Translations under genes and position numbers: made by a program
Notes under the pieces: model-generated
Told to the model about the DNA's origin: nothing
The model's database searches: none
Seen by the model: the letters and a program-made list of their open reading frames with translations, nothing else
Assembly: GCF_004379255.2 (NCBI RefSeq)
Contig: NC_056044.1
Location: forward strand, 5,248,001 to 5,312,000
DNA length: 64,000 bases
Origin: Salvia splendens
Taxonomy: Eukaryota; Streptophyta; Magnoliopsida; Lamiales; Lamiaceae
Reading direction: 5' to 3'
Shown: in pieces, positions 10,165-21,325 of the stretch
How the letters are laid out: the number at the start of each line of letters is the position of its first letter
Position numbering within the stretch: position 1 is the stretch's first letter

Positions 10165-12157
10165 GATCGATAAGATACATGATTGCGTATTTTAATCCTT
10201 GTTACTAGGATTTATTTTATCCCACCCTTTGAATGAGATGTGAATCAAGTAAAATTAGTTCATGTGATAGAAATGATCAAGGCTCCATCTTAGTACAATG
10301 GATTAACCTACACTACTATTATCAATGCTGGTTAATCCTCAAAACTAAACGCGCCTTAGGCATGAACACGATCCTTCATTTTCTTTGGTTTTTCCATAAA
10401 CAGACGCTGCACTTCCATTATAGCTCGATCTGCCCCTTGATCTTCAAATCGAGGAGTTCATTCTGAGATAAATCGTTTTAATTTGGTCCAAATAAATAAT
10501 CAAATCATACAACTGTATAATACTCATTCCTCTCAAAATCTACAGATCATATTTCTTTCAATCAAAATGAGAGAACTGAACTAGATATGACCAGACAATA
10601 ATTCTACAGTGTTGTAATGACATAGCCTTAAGATTTTGAAGCATCCATATACTGACAAAAATGTAAATTATGTCCACATATTTGGCAATTCCTCAGACAA
10701 TGTCCAATGAACTGAATTCACAGTTAAATAAACTAATTTAGTTACAAAAAACAGAGGCTGACCAGAAAATTAAGAAGTTCGTTCTGTCACTAATAATATC
10801 AAACCAGGACTAAAGAAAGCAACTCATCTACAGCAAATTACTGCCAAAATAAATGAAGAAAACGAAGACACAATCTTTACCTCTAAGTCTAAAGCCCAGA
10901 TGTCATATGGAGTATTATTAGACCAACTTCCAAGAATCCAGAATAAATTAACTGCTTCTTTTGATTTTGAACGCAATAGAGAAAATCATACACGTAACTT
11001 AAGAGTTGCTTCAGTGTCTACCTTTCTTCGAAAACCATGTAAATTTTTAATCCTAAGTTAAAAAAGTGTTGCTATTTTAATTTTTCAAGCCTTTTTTTTT
11101 TTAATTTCAATTTTGAGGTGAAGAACGCTGAGAGCGAATTGTGACTTCTAAATATGTGAACCCCTTTGTTTGAGGGGCCACCGAAGAGATGACACCTGGT
11201 TTTCTGTTTTTTTCCGTTCCATTTTCGATTTACGGATTTGGAAGTTAGATAAATTTATATACTCCATTGTCTCCCTTTGGCATTTTGATCCATCTAAAAA
11301 TTTAGTCGGTTTCATTTTTGAATTTTTTTCCTCATAAAATACGTATTTAGTTATTTAGTTTGAGCATACTTTAATAATTTTACTTTAGGAGACGAAAGGA
11401 ATATTACACTTCATTATAAATAAGTTATTTAGTTTGAGCTTAGCTCTATATAGGCATGGGATTTTGAGAGAAAAAACACCACACAATGCACAACTTAGAG
11501 CATAAGGTATATAGAAAATGTATCATCTATTTAACTTCTAAAAAAAGTAAAACATACGTTCCAAAAAGTAAAATATTGTAATTATATGGCTCTTGCAAGT
11601 TACCACAACTCACTTTCACATTTTCCACGCATACATTTTATTAGGTGCGTGCGTGTCAACTCATTCTGGAAATTTTATCAAGAACATCAATGCCTAGTTG
11701 ATTTGAGGTGTTCATTATATTGTAGTAGTACTGTTGGAAGCGAATTTCTCCTAAACTCGACTCGTAGGTTTTTTGGTTTGATTTGAATTTTGCTTCTTTG
11801 TTTGCTTGTCATTCGGATTAATATCAACTCTATTCAGATCTTCCCTTCATAAAAAAACATTTATGATATGGATTGACCATAATCAACCAAATAAGTATCA
11901 AATCTCATGCTCTGTCTACAAATATGTCCAATCAAAGAAGTCATGCTAATCGAGAATCAACCAAAGAAAAGTTCGAAAAGCTAATCACGCCCAAACACAA
12001 CAAATCATTTCGGATGCAGTTGCAGAGAGATACTCAAGAGAGCCGTAATTGGATAGAAATTGCGATAATTTTCCCAACTGAATTCAAATTTTTACAACGC
12101 AGCAAAGAAAAAAGATATGAAACTCATCTCTCAATTTCCCCTCTTCCACAGCTAAAC
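10165..12157. other. Upstream region of PPH; no gene recognised
   Basis: AT-rich DNA upstream of PPH (minus strand). On the minus strand an open stretch ending NTPYDIWALDLE with a GT donor at about 10880 could be a 5' UTR exon of PPH or a relic of a related hydrolase exon; see findings. Otherwise nothing recognisable. Confidence 0.4.
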
Positions 12158-12454
12158 TCAAAACACCACGCGGAACTGCGGCGCGTCAGAGCCACTCGCG
12201 GGCAGAATCTCCCACCGGCAGGGCTCGAGCTCGTCGGAGACGGGGCAGTAGCCGGCCAGCGTCACCTTATCGGCGGAGGCGGCGACCGAACCGAACTCGA
12301 AAACCGAGATATCCGCGTCGGGCCGGCGGACCTCCACCGCGCCGTTCATTCCGGGGGCCTCCGCCGCTTCGAGCTTCGGGCCGGCCGTAGCGGGTTGATC
12401 CTTTTTAGGGGCGCTGTTGCTCCTCCCTCCGGTGAACCAAGAGAGAATTCCCAT
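12158..12454 (-). CDS. Small conserved plant protein, 98 aa, function unknown
   Basis: Single-exon ORF starting MGILSWFTGG at 12454 and ending PQFRVVF before TGA. It is much more GC-rich than its surroundings, as expected for real coding sequence. Visible parts are a basic N-terminus with SAPKK, an acidic middle and a conserved-looking C-terminal half (FEFGSVAASADKVTLAGYCP, then ELEPCRWEILPA). I recall similar small proteins in many plant genomes but cannot name a function. No signal peptide or membrane span is evident. It is transcribed divergently from the UTP21 gene 1.8 kb away. Confidence 0.8.
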   Translation of the reverse strand: MGILSWFTGGRSNSAPKKDQPATAGPKLEAAEAPGMNGAVEVRRPDADISVFEFGSVAASADKVTLAGYCPVSDELEPCRWEILPASGSDAPQFRVVF

Positions 12455-12479
12455 GGTTTATCGCTGCACTAGGGTTTTT

Positions 12480-14275
12480 CGTTATCTCAACTCAAACCGA
12501 AATTATCGAAATTCCAAAGCATTTTGCTTTTCTGTTGAGGAGCTTTTATCAAGTTTTTCCTATAGATTTATTTTTGTGGGCTATGATTGAACAGACATTA
12601 GCCCAATGGAGAATTGGTGACACATTCCCATTTTGAATGGGCCATTTGTGGGCCTTTTTGAAACCTAGGCCCATTCGATGTCCACCTTAGACTAAATGGA
12701 GTACATAATATATAATACTAGTAGTAATATTTATTTGATGTTTTGCAATTTATATTATGGATTTTTTGTTTTATTAAAAACATGTCATTTGTAAATTTGC
12801 ACTAACTTAATTCTATTTGAGCATATGAATTGCATTTACAAAAAACAGTAGTTTATTACTTTATGTTCCTAGTTAATTAATTAGGATTAAATGTTATTTC
12901 ATATATGGGATAAGTACCATGTCAAATTGGATACCCGCGGATACCCGATCCGAAATTTTTGGATACCCGGTCCCAAAATTTCCAAAATTCAATATCCGAT
13001 ACCCGACCCAAATTTGATTTTCGGGTACCCGGATACCCGACTCGGGTATCCAGTCTCAATTGTGATTTTTATTTATTTATTTATTTTAGAAATTAACTAC
13101 AAACTTTTAGAATTTATTTAATATTATTTAATTTGAATTTAATACAAAGTTGAAGTAGTATTCAAGAGAAAATAACTACAAACTTTTAGAAATACTAAAT
13201 TCTTGTACTAGTTCGAATTTAAGAGAAAATAACTACAAACTTTTTGGAATACAAAATTCTTGTAGTAGTTCGAATTTAAAAGAAAATAACTACACACTAT
13301 GAAAAGTACAAAATTCATAAGTTATAGTACATATTAACATCTTTCATCCATCCACAATAAGTCAATAACCATCAAATTCATAAGTTCAAACATCCATCCT
13401 TTATAAATATCACAATTCAATAATTCATACGAATCGAGATCTAACAATAACATCATCAAAGATTCAAAATTCAAACTATCACAAGTCATTGAAATTAAAA
13501 AATTAAATTACATATCTTATACGATACGCTAACTATTAATCGGATTAATTAAACTGTAGTTAAGAAATTAAATTACATTTAATCATCAATCCTGATTTTT
13601 GCTTATAGCGACATTCTCTGTAGTTTGATTTTCCTAAATTGAATTCGACGTGACATGTCGAATTATGTAGGTATACAAATTGACTAATATAAGAAAATGA
13701 TGTCACTTTTTATGGATGTAAATAAGGTCATTTTGTGCATTACAACTTACATGTGTTAAAAAATTTGTCCCAAATTTTGATGAGATTCCAAATCAAAGGA
13801 AATTTACTAAACTGTATAAGTTTATAATTTTTTCCGATCAAATTTCAAATTGGTAGAAAATATAAATATTCAATAAAGAATTGTAATTTTGGGATCTACT
13901 AGCCAGTAGCTACTTATACTATTAACTACAAATATAGGAGTAATTTATAGAAAAATTAATTATAGTATAAATTCGTCTACTCATGATATGAAATCATTGT
14001 TGAAAAATTGAAAAAACAACCAAACTTGAGAGAGAAAAAAAAGGAAAAAAGAATATAGATAAAATCGGCAATCATTCTTGAAAATTTAAATGGGCTTTTC
14101 CAACTGTCTTAAACCCCCAAAAGCTCTTTCCCTCGCCGCTCAATAGCTCTCCTCCTTCACCGGTGGCGCGAAGTTGTTCACAGCCATCCTCCGCCGTAGC
14201 ACGCGTTTTTTCCATCTGTTTATCGATTTCACATCTTTCTACGAATCTGTGCGAGAGCAACTAACGCGATTGATA
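12480..14275. other. Intergenic region between the 98-aa gene and UTP21
   Basis: AT-rich. It holds a possible short hAT-type MITE at about 12926-13056 and imperfect repeats of ACTACAAACTTTT.GAA near 13095-13290. The region directly upstream of 14276 is the likely UTP21 promoter and 5' UTR. Confidence 0.5.
12926..13056. mobile_element. Possible short hAT-like MITE with GGATACCCG repeats
   Basis: Starts TTGGATACCCGCGGATACCC and ends with the inverted counterpart CGGGTATCCAG, with repeated GGATACCCG in both orientations between. Flanks GTCAAATT and GTCTCAAT resemble an 8-bp target duplication, but imperfectly. Confidence 0.35.
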
Positions 14276-17200
14276 ATGGGGATTTTCGAGCCGTTTCGAG
14301 CAATTGGATACATAACTACTCAAGTGCCCTTCTCCGTACAGCGTCTCGGCACCGAAACTTTTGTCACCGTTAGCGTCGGCAAGGCTTTTCAAATATACAA
14401 CGTATATACCTTACTTTTGTTTTTCTCTATTTGCATTCTAGAGTATTTATCTTTGAAGAATCTGACGTTTAATTTCATCTTCTGGCAGTGTGCGAAGCTC
14501 AATTTAGTACTCGTTGGTAAGCTTTTTGAGGACAAGCTTCTGCCAGTATCAATCTCATTCTTTATTTATTCTTCCGGTTATTTTTACCTTATTGTTCCTA
14601 TCACATTAATTTCATTTTTGCCTTAATATAATAGAGCGGAATGGCTGAAAATAGGGATCTCCTTGAGTCGATTTCTAGTTATTTGCGTATCATGATACAA
14701 ATAAATATTTTGGATGTGCATACTCAAGTAGCTTAGACTATCCATGGATGGATATCTCGGTTATAAAGTGAAAGAGCGGCAGCTTCTGTTGCTCTCTTCC
14801 TATATTTTCCACATTTTTTTTGTATTTACTCGTTAGATGTGAATGTGATTGCATTAGATTTGGCAACCATAAGTAGTATTACTATAAAATTTTGTATAAT
14901 CAAGTTGCTTTTATTCTCCAGTTCAAAGCTTTTAATGTCTATAGCTAAGTTATTATTTAATGTGGAAAACGCAGGGCCACAACTACCAAAGAAAATACGA
15001 GCTTTGGCTTCGTATCGGGACTACACATTTGCTGCGTATGGATGTAATATCGCTGTTTTTAAACGTGCTCATCAGGTACAGAGGATAATCTATAATTTTG
15101 GAAGTACTATATGATGTTGTGTATAATTCTTGAATATACTTATGATTAAAGTTATTTTAAAGTAGTAAAGGATGGGAAGAAAGTCTATAGCGACTGGAAC
15201 TGCTTAATTATTATGTTCCCCCAGCCCCATAAAGATCACGGAAGAATTCATGTCACCAGCCATGACACTTAATGTAGTTTTCTGCTTTGGTTTTGCATCC
15301 TGTAGTAACTACTTATTTAGCCCGTGTTTTTCTTTCATGTTGATTAATGCTAATTAGTAATTACTTCCACAAGATGTATTCTTAATAGAGCTCTTCACTT
15401 ATATCTTCTTAATTCATCTATCACTAATACATAAGTTTCATTTTTTTTCTTCCTCATTTGGTTTCCTTTAAGCGCCTTGATTATATGATTAATTTTCAAG
15501 TTTTGCTTAGTGCTTGGCTTTTGAGCACATTGTGCATCATGATTCTGATAAGGCACTTGGGACATGGAAAATGAAAATTAAGTAGGTGCCCAATTTCAAA
15601 AATACTTTAGCTTGAAATTTTAGATTCATATAGTATATGGCTAGTTCTATACATCCATAGGTAATAGACCAGTTCAGTAATTTAAGTAATTCGGTAGCAA
15701 TTTTAGACTTACGTCATCATTATATTCTAATTTTTATTTCTATGGGTTGCGTTAGAATGGGTAGGACTTAGGTGATTTAGGCTTCTTATCTTCTTGAATT
15801 ATACAGTATTATTTTCATTTGGTATTTATGCAATTTATTTTTTCTTAATGAATTATAGATTTATAGTATGTAGATAAAATATATACTCCATCAAATAAAA
15901 AATAATTATGTATTTTTGATGTATGATATCTTTATTTTTGAAAATGACCCATTTATGTCTCCGTATCGTATATGTATTTCGTATTCATCCCTAATCCCTA
16001 TGTTTCTTAGCTTATGGGAACTCAGCTTCTCATTCATAGGTGAGAATATCTGGACTTTGCAGGATCTCTTCTTGAATTACTTGCTGTAATGTGGCTTTGG
16101 AATATATTTTCCAGACTGGTCATGATAATTTTGGCTTCTATCATTCTATTAACATAAACTGAAGTGATTCTCTATGAACATTTTACAGGTTGCGACTTGG
16201 GAAAGCCATAATGCTAAGATTAATCATTTGCTACTGTTTGGTGAACATATCTTAAGCCTTGATGTAAAAGGCAATATGTTCATCTGGGGATTTAAAGGCA
16301 TAACTGATAAGAATTCTCCAGTTGATTATATTTCACTCGGAAACAAGTTTTCGCCTAGCTGCATTATGCATCCCGATACTTATTTGAATAAGGTAACTTA
16401 TTTCGTTCATCAATGATATGGCACTGGTGACATGTAAGAAGAAACCCCTGTATCCTGTTATTACCAGCTTTATTTTTCTCTGGACTTTTTCTCACAAAAG
16501 CATTGCAAACAGATAATTGTTGGAAGTCAGGAAGGTTCATTAGAACTATGGAATATCAGCACAAAGAAAAAACTTTATGAATTTAAAAGCTGGAGTTAAG
16601 CCATATCCTGTTGTGTTTCATCTCCTGCACTAGATGTTGTTGCTGTTGGCTGTTCTGATGGAAAAATTCATGTTCACAACATACGATATGATGAAGAAGT
16701 GGTCACTTTTTCGACTAGAGGTTCAGTGACTGCTCTATCTTTCAGCACTGATGGACAGCCACTTTTAGCATCTGGTGGTTCATCCGGTGTCATAAGCATA
16801 TGGAATCTTGAAAGGAGAAGACTCCATTCTGTTATTGGAGAGGCCCATGATTGCTCAATAGTCTCTCTTCACTTTCTTGCAAATGAGCCTGTGTTGATGA
16901 GCTCATCAGCTGACAACTCTATAAAAATGTGGATTTTTGATACTAGTCACGGGGATCCTCGTCTTCTACGATTTAGAAGTGGGCATAGTGCTCCTCCACA
17001 GTGTATCAGTTTCTATTCTAATGGACGACACGTCCTCTCTGCTGGCAAGGATCGTGCCTTTCGGCTGTTCTCTGTCAGCCAGGATCAACAGAGCAGAGAA
17101 CTTTCTCAAGGCCATGTATTAAAAAAAGCAAAAACACTCAAGCTGAAGGAAACTGAAATAAAACTCAAGCCTGTAATTGCATTTGATGTTGCTGAAATCA

Positions 17201-19049
17201 GGGAACGTGATTGGTGCAATGTGGTTACATGTCATATGGATACTGCTCAAGCCTTTGTCTGGAGGCTTCAAAATTTTGTGATTAGTAAGAACATCTTGGA
17301 GCCATGCACACAGAACCCAACACCAGTTAAGGCATGTGCCATCAGTGCATGTGGTAATTTTGCAGTTGTAGGGACTGCGGCTGGTTGGATTGAACGATTT
17401 AACCTGCAGTCAGGTTTTAGACGAGGCAGTTACATTGATATGACAGAAGGCAGGTCCTGCGCCCACAATGGTGAAGTGGCTGGTGTCGCTTGTGATTCAA
17501 CCAATACTGTTATGATAAGTGCTGGTTTGAATGGCGATATAAAAGTTTGGAACTTTAAAGGACAGGATTTGAAGTCCAGATGGGAAATAGGTTGTCCAGT
17601 TGTCAAGATTGTCTATCACCGATACAATGGTCTTTTGGCTACAGTAGCAGATGACTTAGTTATCCATTTATTTGATGTTGTTGCTCTGAGAATGGTTCGT
17701 AAGTTTGAAGGTCACACAGATCGTATAACTGATGTGTGCTTTAGTGAGGATGGTAAATGGCTTTTGACTTCCAGCATGGATGGGACTCTCAGGATTTGGG
17801 ATGTAATCCTGGCTAGACAAATAGATGCTATACATGTTGATGTGTCTGTGACAGCACTGTCTCTATCCCCAAATATGGATGTCTTAGCTACAACGCATGT
17901 TGATCAAAATGGTGTTTACTTGTGGGTGAATCAGGCAATGTTTTCTGCCCCTAGTAAATCTGGTTCCTATGGGAGTGGCAAAGAAATTGTGAGTGTCAAT
18001 CTACCGTCTAGCTCAACTGGGAATTTCCTTGATTCAAACTCCAATGAAGCTGACAAGCCAAGTCCTCAGGAAGTGCTAGATGTTCCTCTCTCCACAATTG
18101 AACATGAACAGATACCAGATCTTGTCACCCTCTCCATGTTGCCTAAGAGTCAGTGGCAAAGCTTAATCAATCTAGATATCATAAAAGCTAGGAACAAACC
18201 AATTGAGCCACCAAAAAAGCCTGAAAAGGCCCCTTTTTTCTTGCCATCAATTCTGTCCCTGTCTGGAGAGATTGTGTTTAAACCTAGAGAATCTGCTGAA
18301 GGTGATAAGGATTCAAAAGCTGGTGAAACAGAGAACATAAGGATCAAAGCTGACATTCCAGCATCTCAGTTCTTACAATTCCTTCAACAATCTGCAGAGG
18401 AAAATGACTGTAAGTTCTTCTCTACTCAACATTGATTGTCTCTATTATTTCAATTCAAAGGCTATCTGATTCTGAACCTCATTTATATGCTCTTGAATAT
18501 CTGCAGTCGCAGCCTTTGCGGATTATATCAAAGGTTTATCATCTTCGACTTTGGATATGGAACTTAGGATGCTTCAGATTGTAGAAGAGGATGACTGTGA
18601 CACCGAGTCCAGCATCAGACCAGAAGTCCAATTCATTGGACTTCTGCTAGATTATTATATACTAGAAATTTCACGCAGAAACAATTTTGAGTTTATACAG
18701 GCTATGATCCGGTTATTCTTAAAGGTAAGATTTCATCCTTTCTTATATGTTATGAATATTATCAGTACTGAGTAATGTGGCAGTATCGAACAAACCCTAA
18801 ACGTATCAAATTGGCTTATTGTATGCTCTGTATTAGGTTGTTGTTTATTACGTATAATTATTGGATGTTCATCTAAGGTCACTCTTTGGTTATGCACAGA
18901 TCCACGGTGAAAGCGTACGCAGCCAACCTATTTTACAGAAAAAAGCAGAGAAGCTTCTTCATATTCAGTCTGCAATATGGCAAAAGATAGATAAGTTGTT
19001 TCAGAGCACGAGGTGTATGGTTACATTTCTCTGCACCTCACAATTTTGA
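14276..19049 (+). pseudogene. UTP21: UTP21/WDR36 U3 snoRNP WD40 protein gene with an in-frame stop in exon 5
   Basis: UTP21 (WDR36) is a nucleolar WD40 protein of the U3 snoRNP small-subunit processome, needed for 18S rRNA maturation. Seven exons with consistent phases: 14276-14401, 14489-14516, 14975-15075, 16189-16392, 16513-18409, 18507-18724 and 18900-19049. The model gives about 907 residues, the usual plant length. It has N-terminal WD40 repeats (MGIFEPFRAIGYIT), a second set of WD repeats in exon 5 (GHTDRITDVCFSEDGKWLLT), and the C-terminal Utp21 domain in exons 5-7 ending MVTFLCTSQF. TAA at 16597-16599 interrupts exon 5 in frame where related proteins have a sense codon (Ser or Thr). 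The frame is open on both sides. About two residues also appear missing near VTFSTRG. An N-terminally truncated product from Met at 16699 would lose the first propeller. A sequencing error at 16598 is the simplest alternative. Confidence 0.88.
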
Positions 19050-19114
19050 TTACAATTTTTGCTGTATTTTTTCACAACAATTTTGTTTCATTTCTATACT
19101 TATTGTATGTCTTA

Positions 19115-20245
19115 GACCATCCACAACGCGTCCCGCCCCGGTCTCGCGTCTCGTCCCGGAGGGACGGGTTCGCCGCGGGACGCGTTGCAGCGCCCATCCC
19201 GTCCCCAGCCCGAGCCAGTCTCGTCCCGTAGCCCGTACCCGCGAGACGCCGGGCGCGCTGTCCCGCCACGCGCCTGGGACACGTGGCACTCGTCCCTTGG
19301 GTGCGTGTCGCCCCGCGAGTGGGCGACGTCACTGATGACGCAATAATTCGTTTTTTTTTAAAATCGAATTTTTAATTTTTTTTATACAAACAGTAATATT
19401 ACTGTTTGATTTATATTTTTGTTTTTTTATTTATTTTTATTTTTTTTTACTCTATAAATAATCTTATTTCATACTCATTTCAAACACAAACACACATCTA
19501 TTCCTCTCAAATCCTCTCTATCACTCCAATTTGCATCTTCAATCACCTAAAATAAATGGATTCTTTTGAGCAAATGCGTCAATTAATGGAACAATCACTC
19601 GAAGAAGATCGACGACGGGAGGCGGAGGAAGCCGCGCTACCCCCACGACGCTCCCGGAAGTACATCAATCGGAACCGGGAAGAAGCTGCCGCACAGTTAG
19701 TACGCGACTATTTCTGTGATAACCCGATTTGGGGAGATTCCTACTTCCGTCGCCGTTTCCGCATGCGGAAACCGCTATTTCTCCACATAGCGAATACTTT
19801 GGCGGCCAGGGAAGAGTTCTTCCGAGAAGGGTTCGACGTGGTCGGCCGTCCCAGCCACACGACGCTGCAGAAATGTACTGCAGTCATCCGGCAGCTTGCG
19901 ACTGGACAAACGGCCGACATATTCGACGAATACCTGCACATCGGAGACACCACTGGGCGCATGTGCTTGCTCAACTTCTGCAGAGGCGTCCGGGCAGCCT
20001 TCAGTGACGAATTTTAATAAAGTGTGTTTGTTTAAATTGAATTGGGTTGAAAAAAAATTATAAATGAAATTGAATGAATAGTAATTAAGGGACGGTATAG
20101 AGACGGTTAAGGGACGGAGCGTTGCAGGTTCCGTCCCTTAGTTAAGGGATGGATGAAAAAAGGACAGTGAGGCCCTCAAATAGTGCTCAAATAGTAGTTA
20201 AGGGACGGTTTAAGAGACGGTATAGAGACAGCGTAGTGGATGGCC
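19115..20245 (+). mobile_element. PIF/Harbinger element, internally truncated
   Basis: 1131 bp with inverted termini GACCATCCACAACGCG and, on the other strand, GGCCATCCACTACGCTG, flanked by the 3-bp duplication TTA (19112-19114, 20246-20248) typical of the superfamily. The left end is very GC-rich; the right end contains GGGACGG-rich subterminal repeats. The same family recurs at 26878 and 63777. Confidence 0.9.
19556..20017 (+). pseudogene. Harbinger transposase, N-terminal fragment
   Basis: 153-aa ORF beginning MDSFEQMRQLMEQSLEEDRR. It matches the N-terminal part of plant PIF/Harbinger (ALP1-like) nucleases: RNREEAAAQLVRDYFCDNP, FRRRFRMRKPLFLHIANTL, and the LQKCTAVIRQLATG block. It ends in FCRGVRAAFSDEF before the region where the catalytic D,D,E residues would lie, so it cannot be catalytic. 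Confidence 0.85.
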
Positions 20246-20399
20246 TTAGTCTCAGACACTGAATCAGTTCTCACAGTAGACATAGAGATAGAACCATATG
20301 TTTTTCCAATGATTTGTAACTGGTTGATCCTCTGATAGTAATACAATGAAAAATTCAAATCTTGGCGAGGGCCGTGGGCATTTTATTATTCCGGTAGTG

Positions 20400-21325
20400 T
20401 TTTCGGGATGTAGTTAAGATAATGTGAAGATAGGATTTTGATCCACATATGATTGTACAGTACACTCTCAGATATAGAAATTGAATAAATTATTATCTAA
20501 AGTTTAAATTTGACCTCAAATATTTGTTCAAAATAAGATTTTATATATTCAAATGAAAATGCAATATTTTTCTTTTTCTCTATCATCTTTATATAATTAT
20601 ATCAGTTGAATTTAGTGTAAATAATTGGAGATGTTCTTAGAAATGATAACACTGAGTCATTTTTATTAGGACTGATAGATTATAATGCTCGCAGAATTAT
20701 TCCTGAATTGTAAATTCAACACAGATACTATAAATTATTCAGATGCAATCTCAACTAAAGAAGATATTAAGGATTAGCCACTATTAATTTGGTTTGGTAG
20801 TTTTCATCCTTCATATTTATATATTCAAGCTATACGCAAAATTATGATTTTTTCACTACTGTCTGGTATTGATAAGTATAGAAATAAAGAAATAGAAACT
20901 TTTATTAAAAATTTACACCATACTAATAACGCTTGTACAATTCAAACATGCAAAAACATGTACTAAAAAAATATAGTCATACCTTTGGGTCATACTAACA
21001 AATGTTATGTGTCATAACAAAATATGGCTACATAGGGTCACAATAATATTAAATTCGAGTCATGACGTAATGATTAGGTTTTATATTACAAAAAATTAAT
21101 CTAGTCTATTATGTCATAATAGATGAATATATAGGTCATGAAAATGTAAGGGTAAAATTAGTCAGAATAAACCAAAATTTCATTCATTACATCATCCTAT
21201 TGACAAACAGAAAGCCACACGCATTGATGACTGACATCAGTAATTTCTACATACGTAACTTTGCAATCTAAGTGTTCTCCAGAAATGAATTAAACGAACA
21301 TTACTTAAAAAATAAAAAACTTGAA
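20400..21325. other. AT-rich intergenic DNA
   Basis: No gene seen. Near 20990-21130 the motif GTCAT(A/G) recurs, similar to the intron of the neighbouring FAR1-like gene, so this may be the 3' end of the MULE that carries that gene. Confidence 0.4.

Larger units (their letters stand above)
19050..20400 (+). other. UTP21 3' UTR, interrupted by a Harbinger element
   Basis: 3' flanking sequence continues from 19050 to 19114 and resumes at 20246 after the transposon, as expected if the element inserted into the transcribed 3' end. The exact polyadenylation site cannot be seen. Confidence 0.45.

Noticed and set aside
11873..12472. 199-aa plus-strand ORF across 12158-12454
   Set aside because: Its GC-rich half is antisense to the 98-aa gene, whose minus-strand frame has the better start, composition and conserved look.
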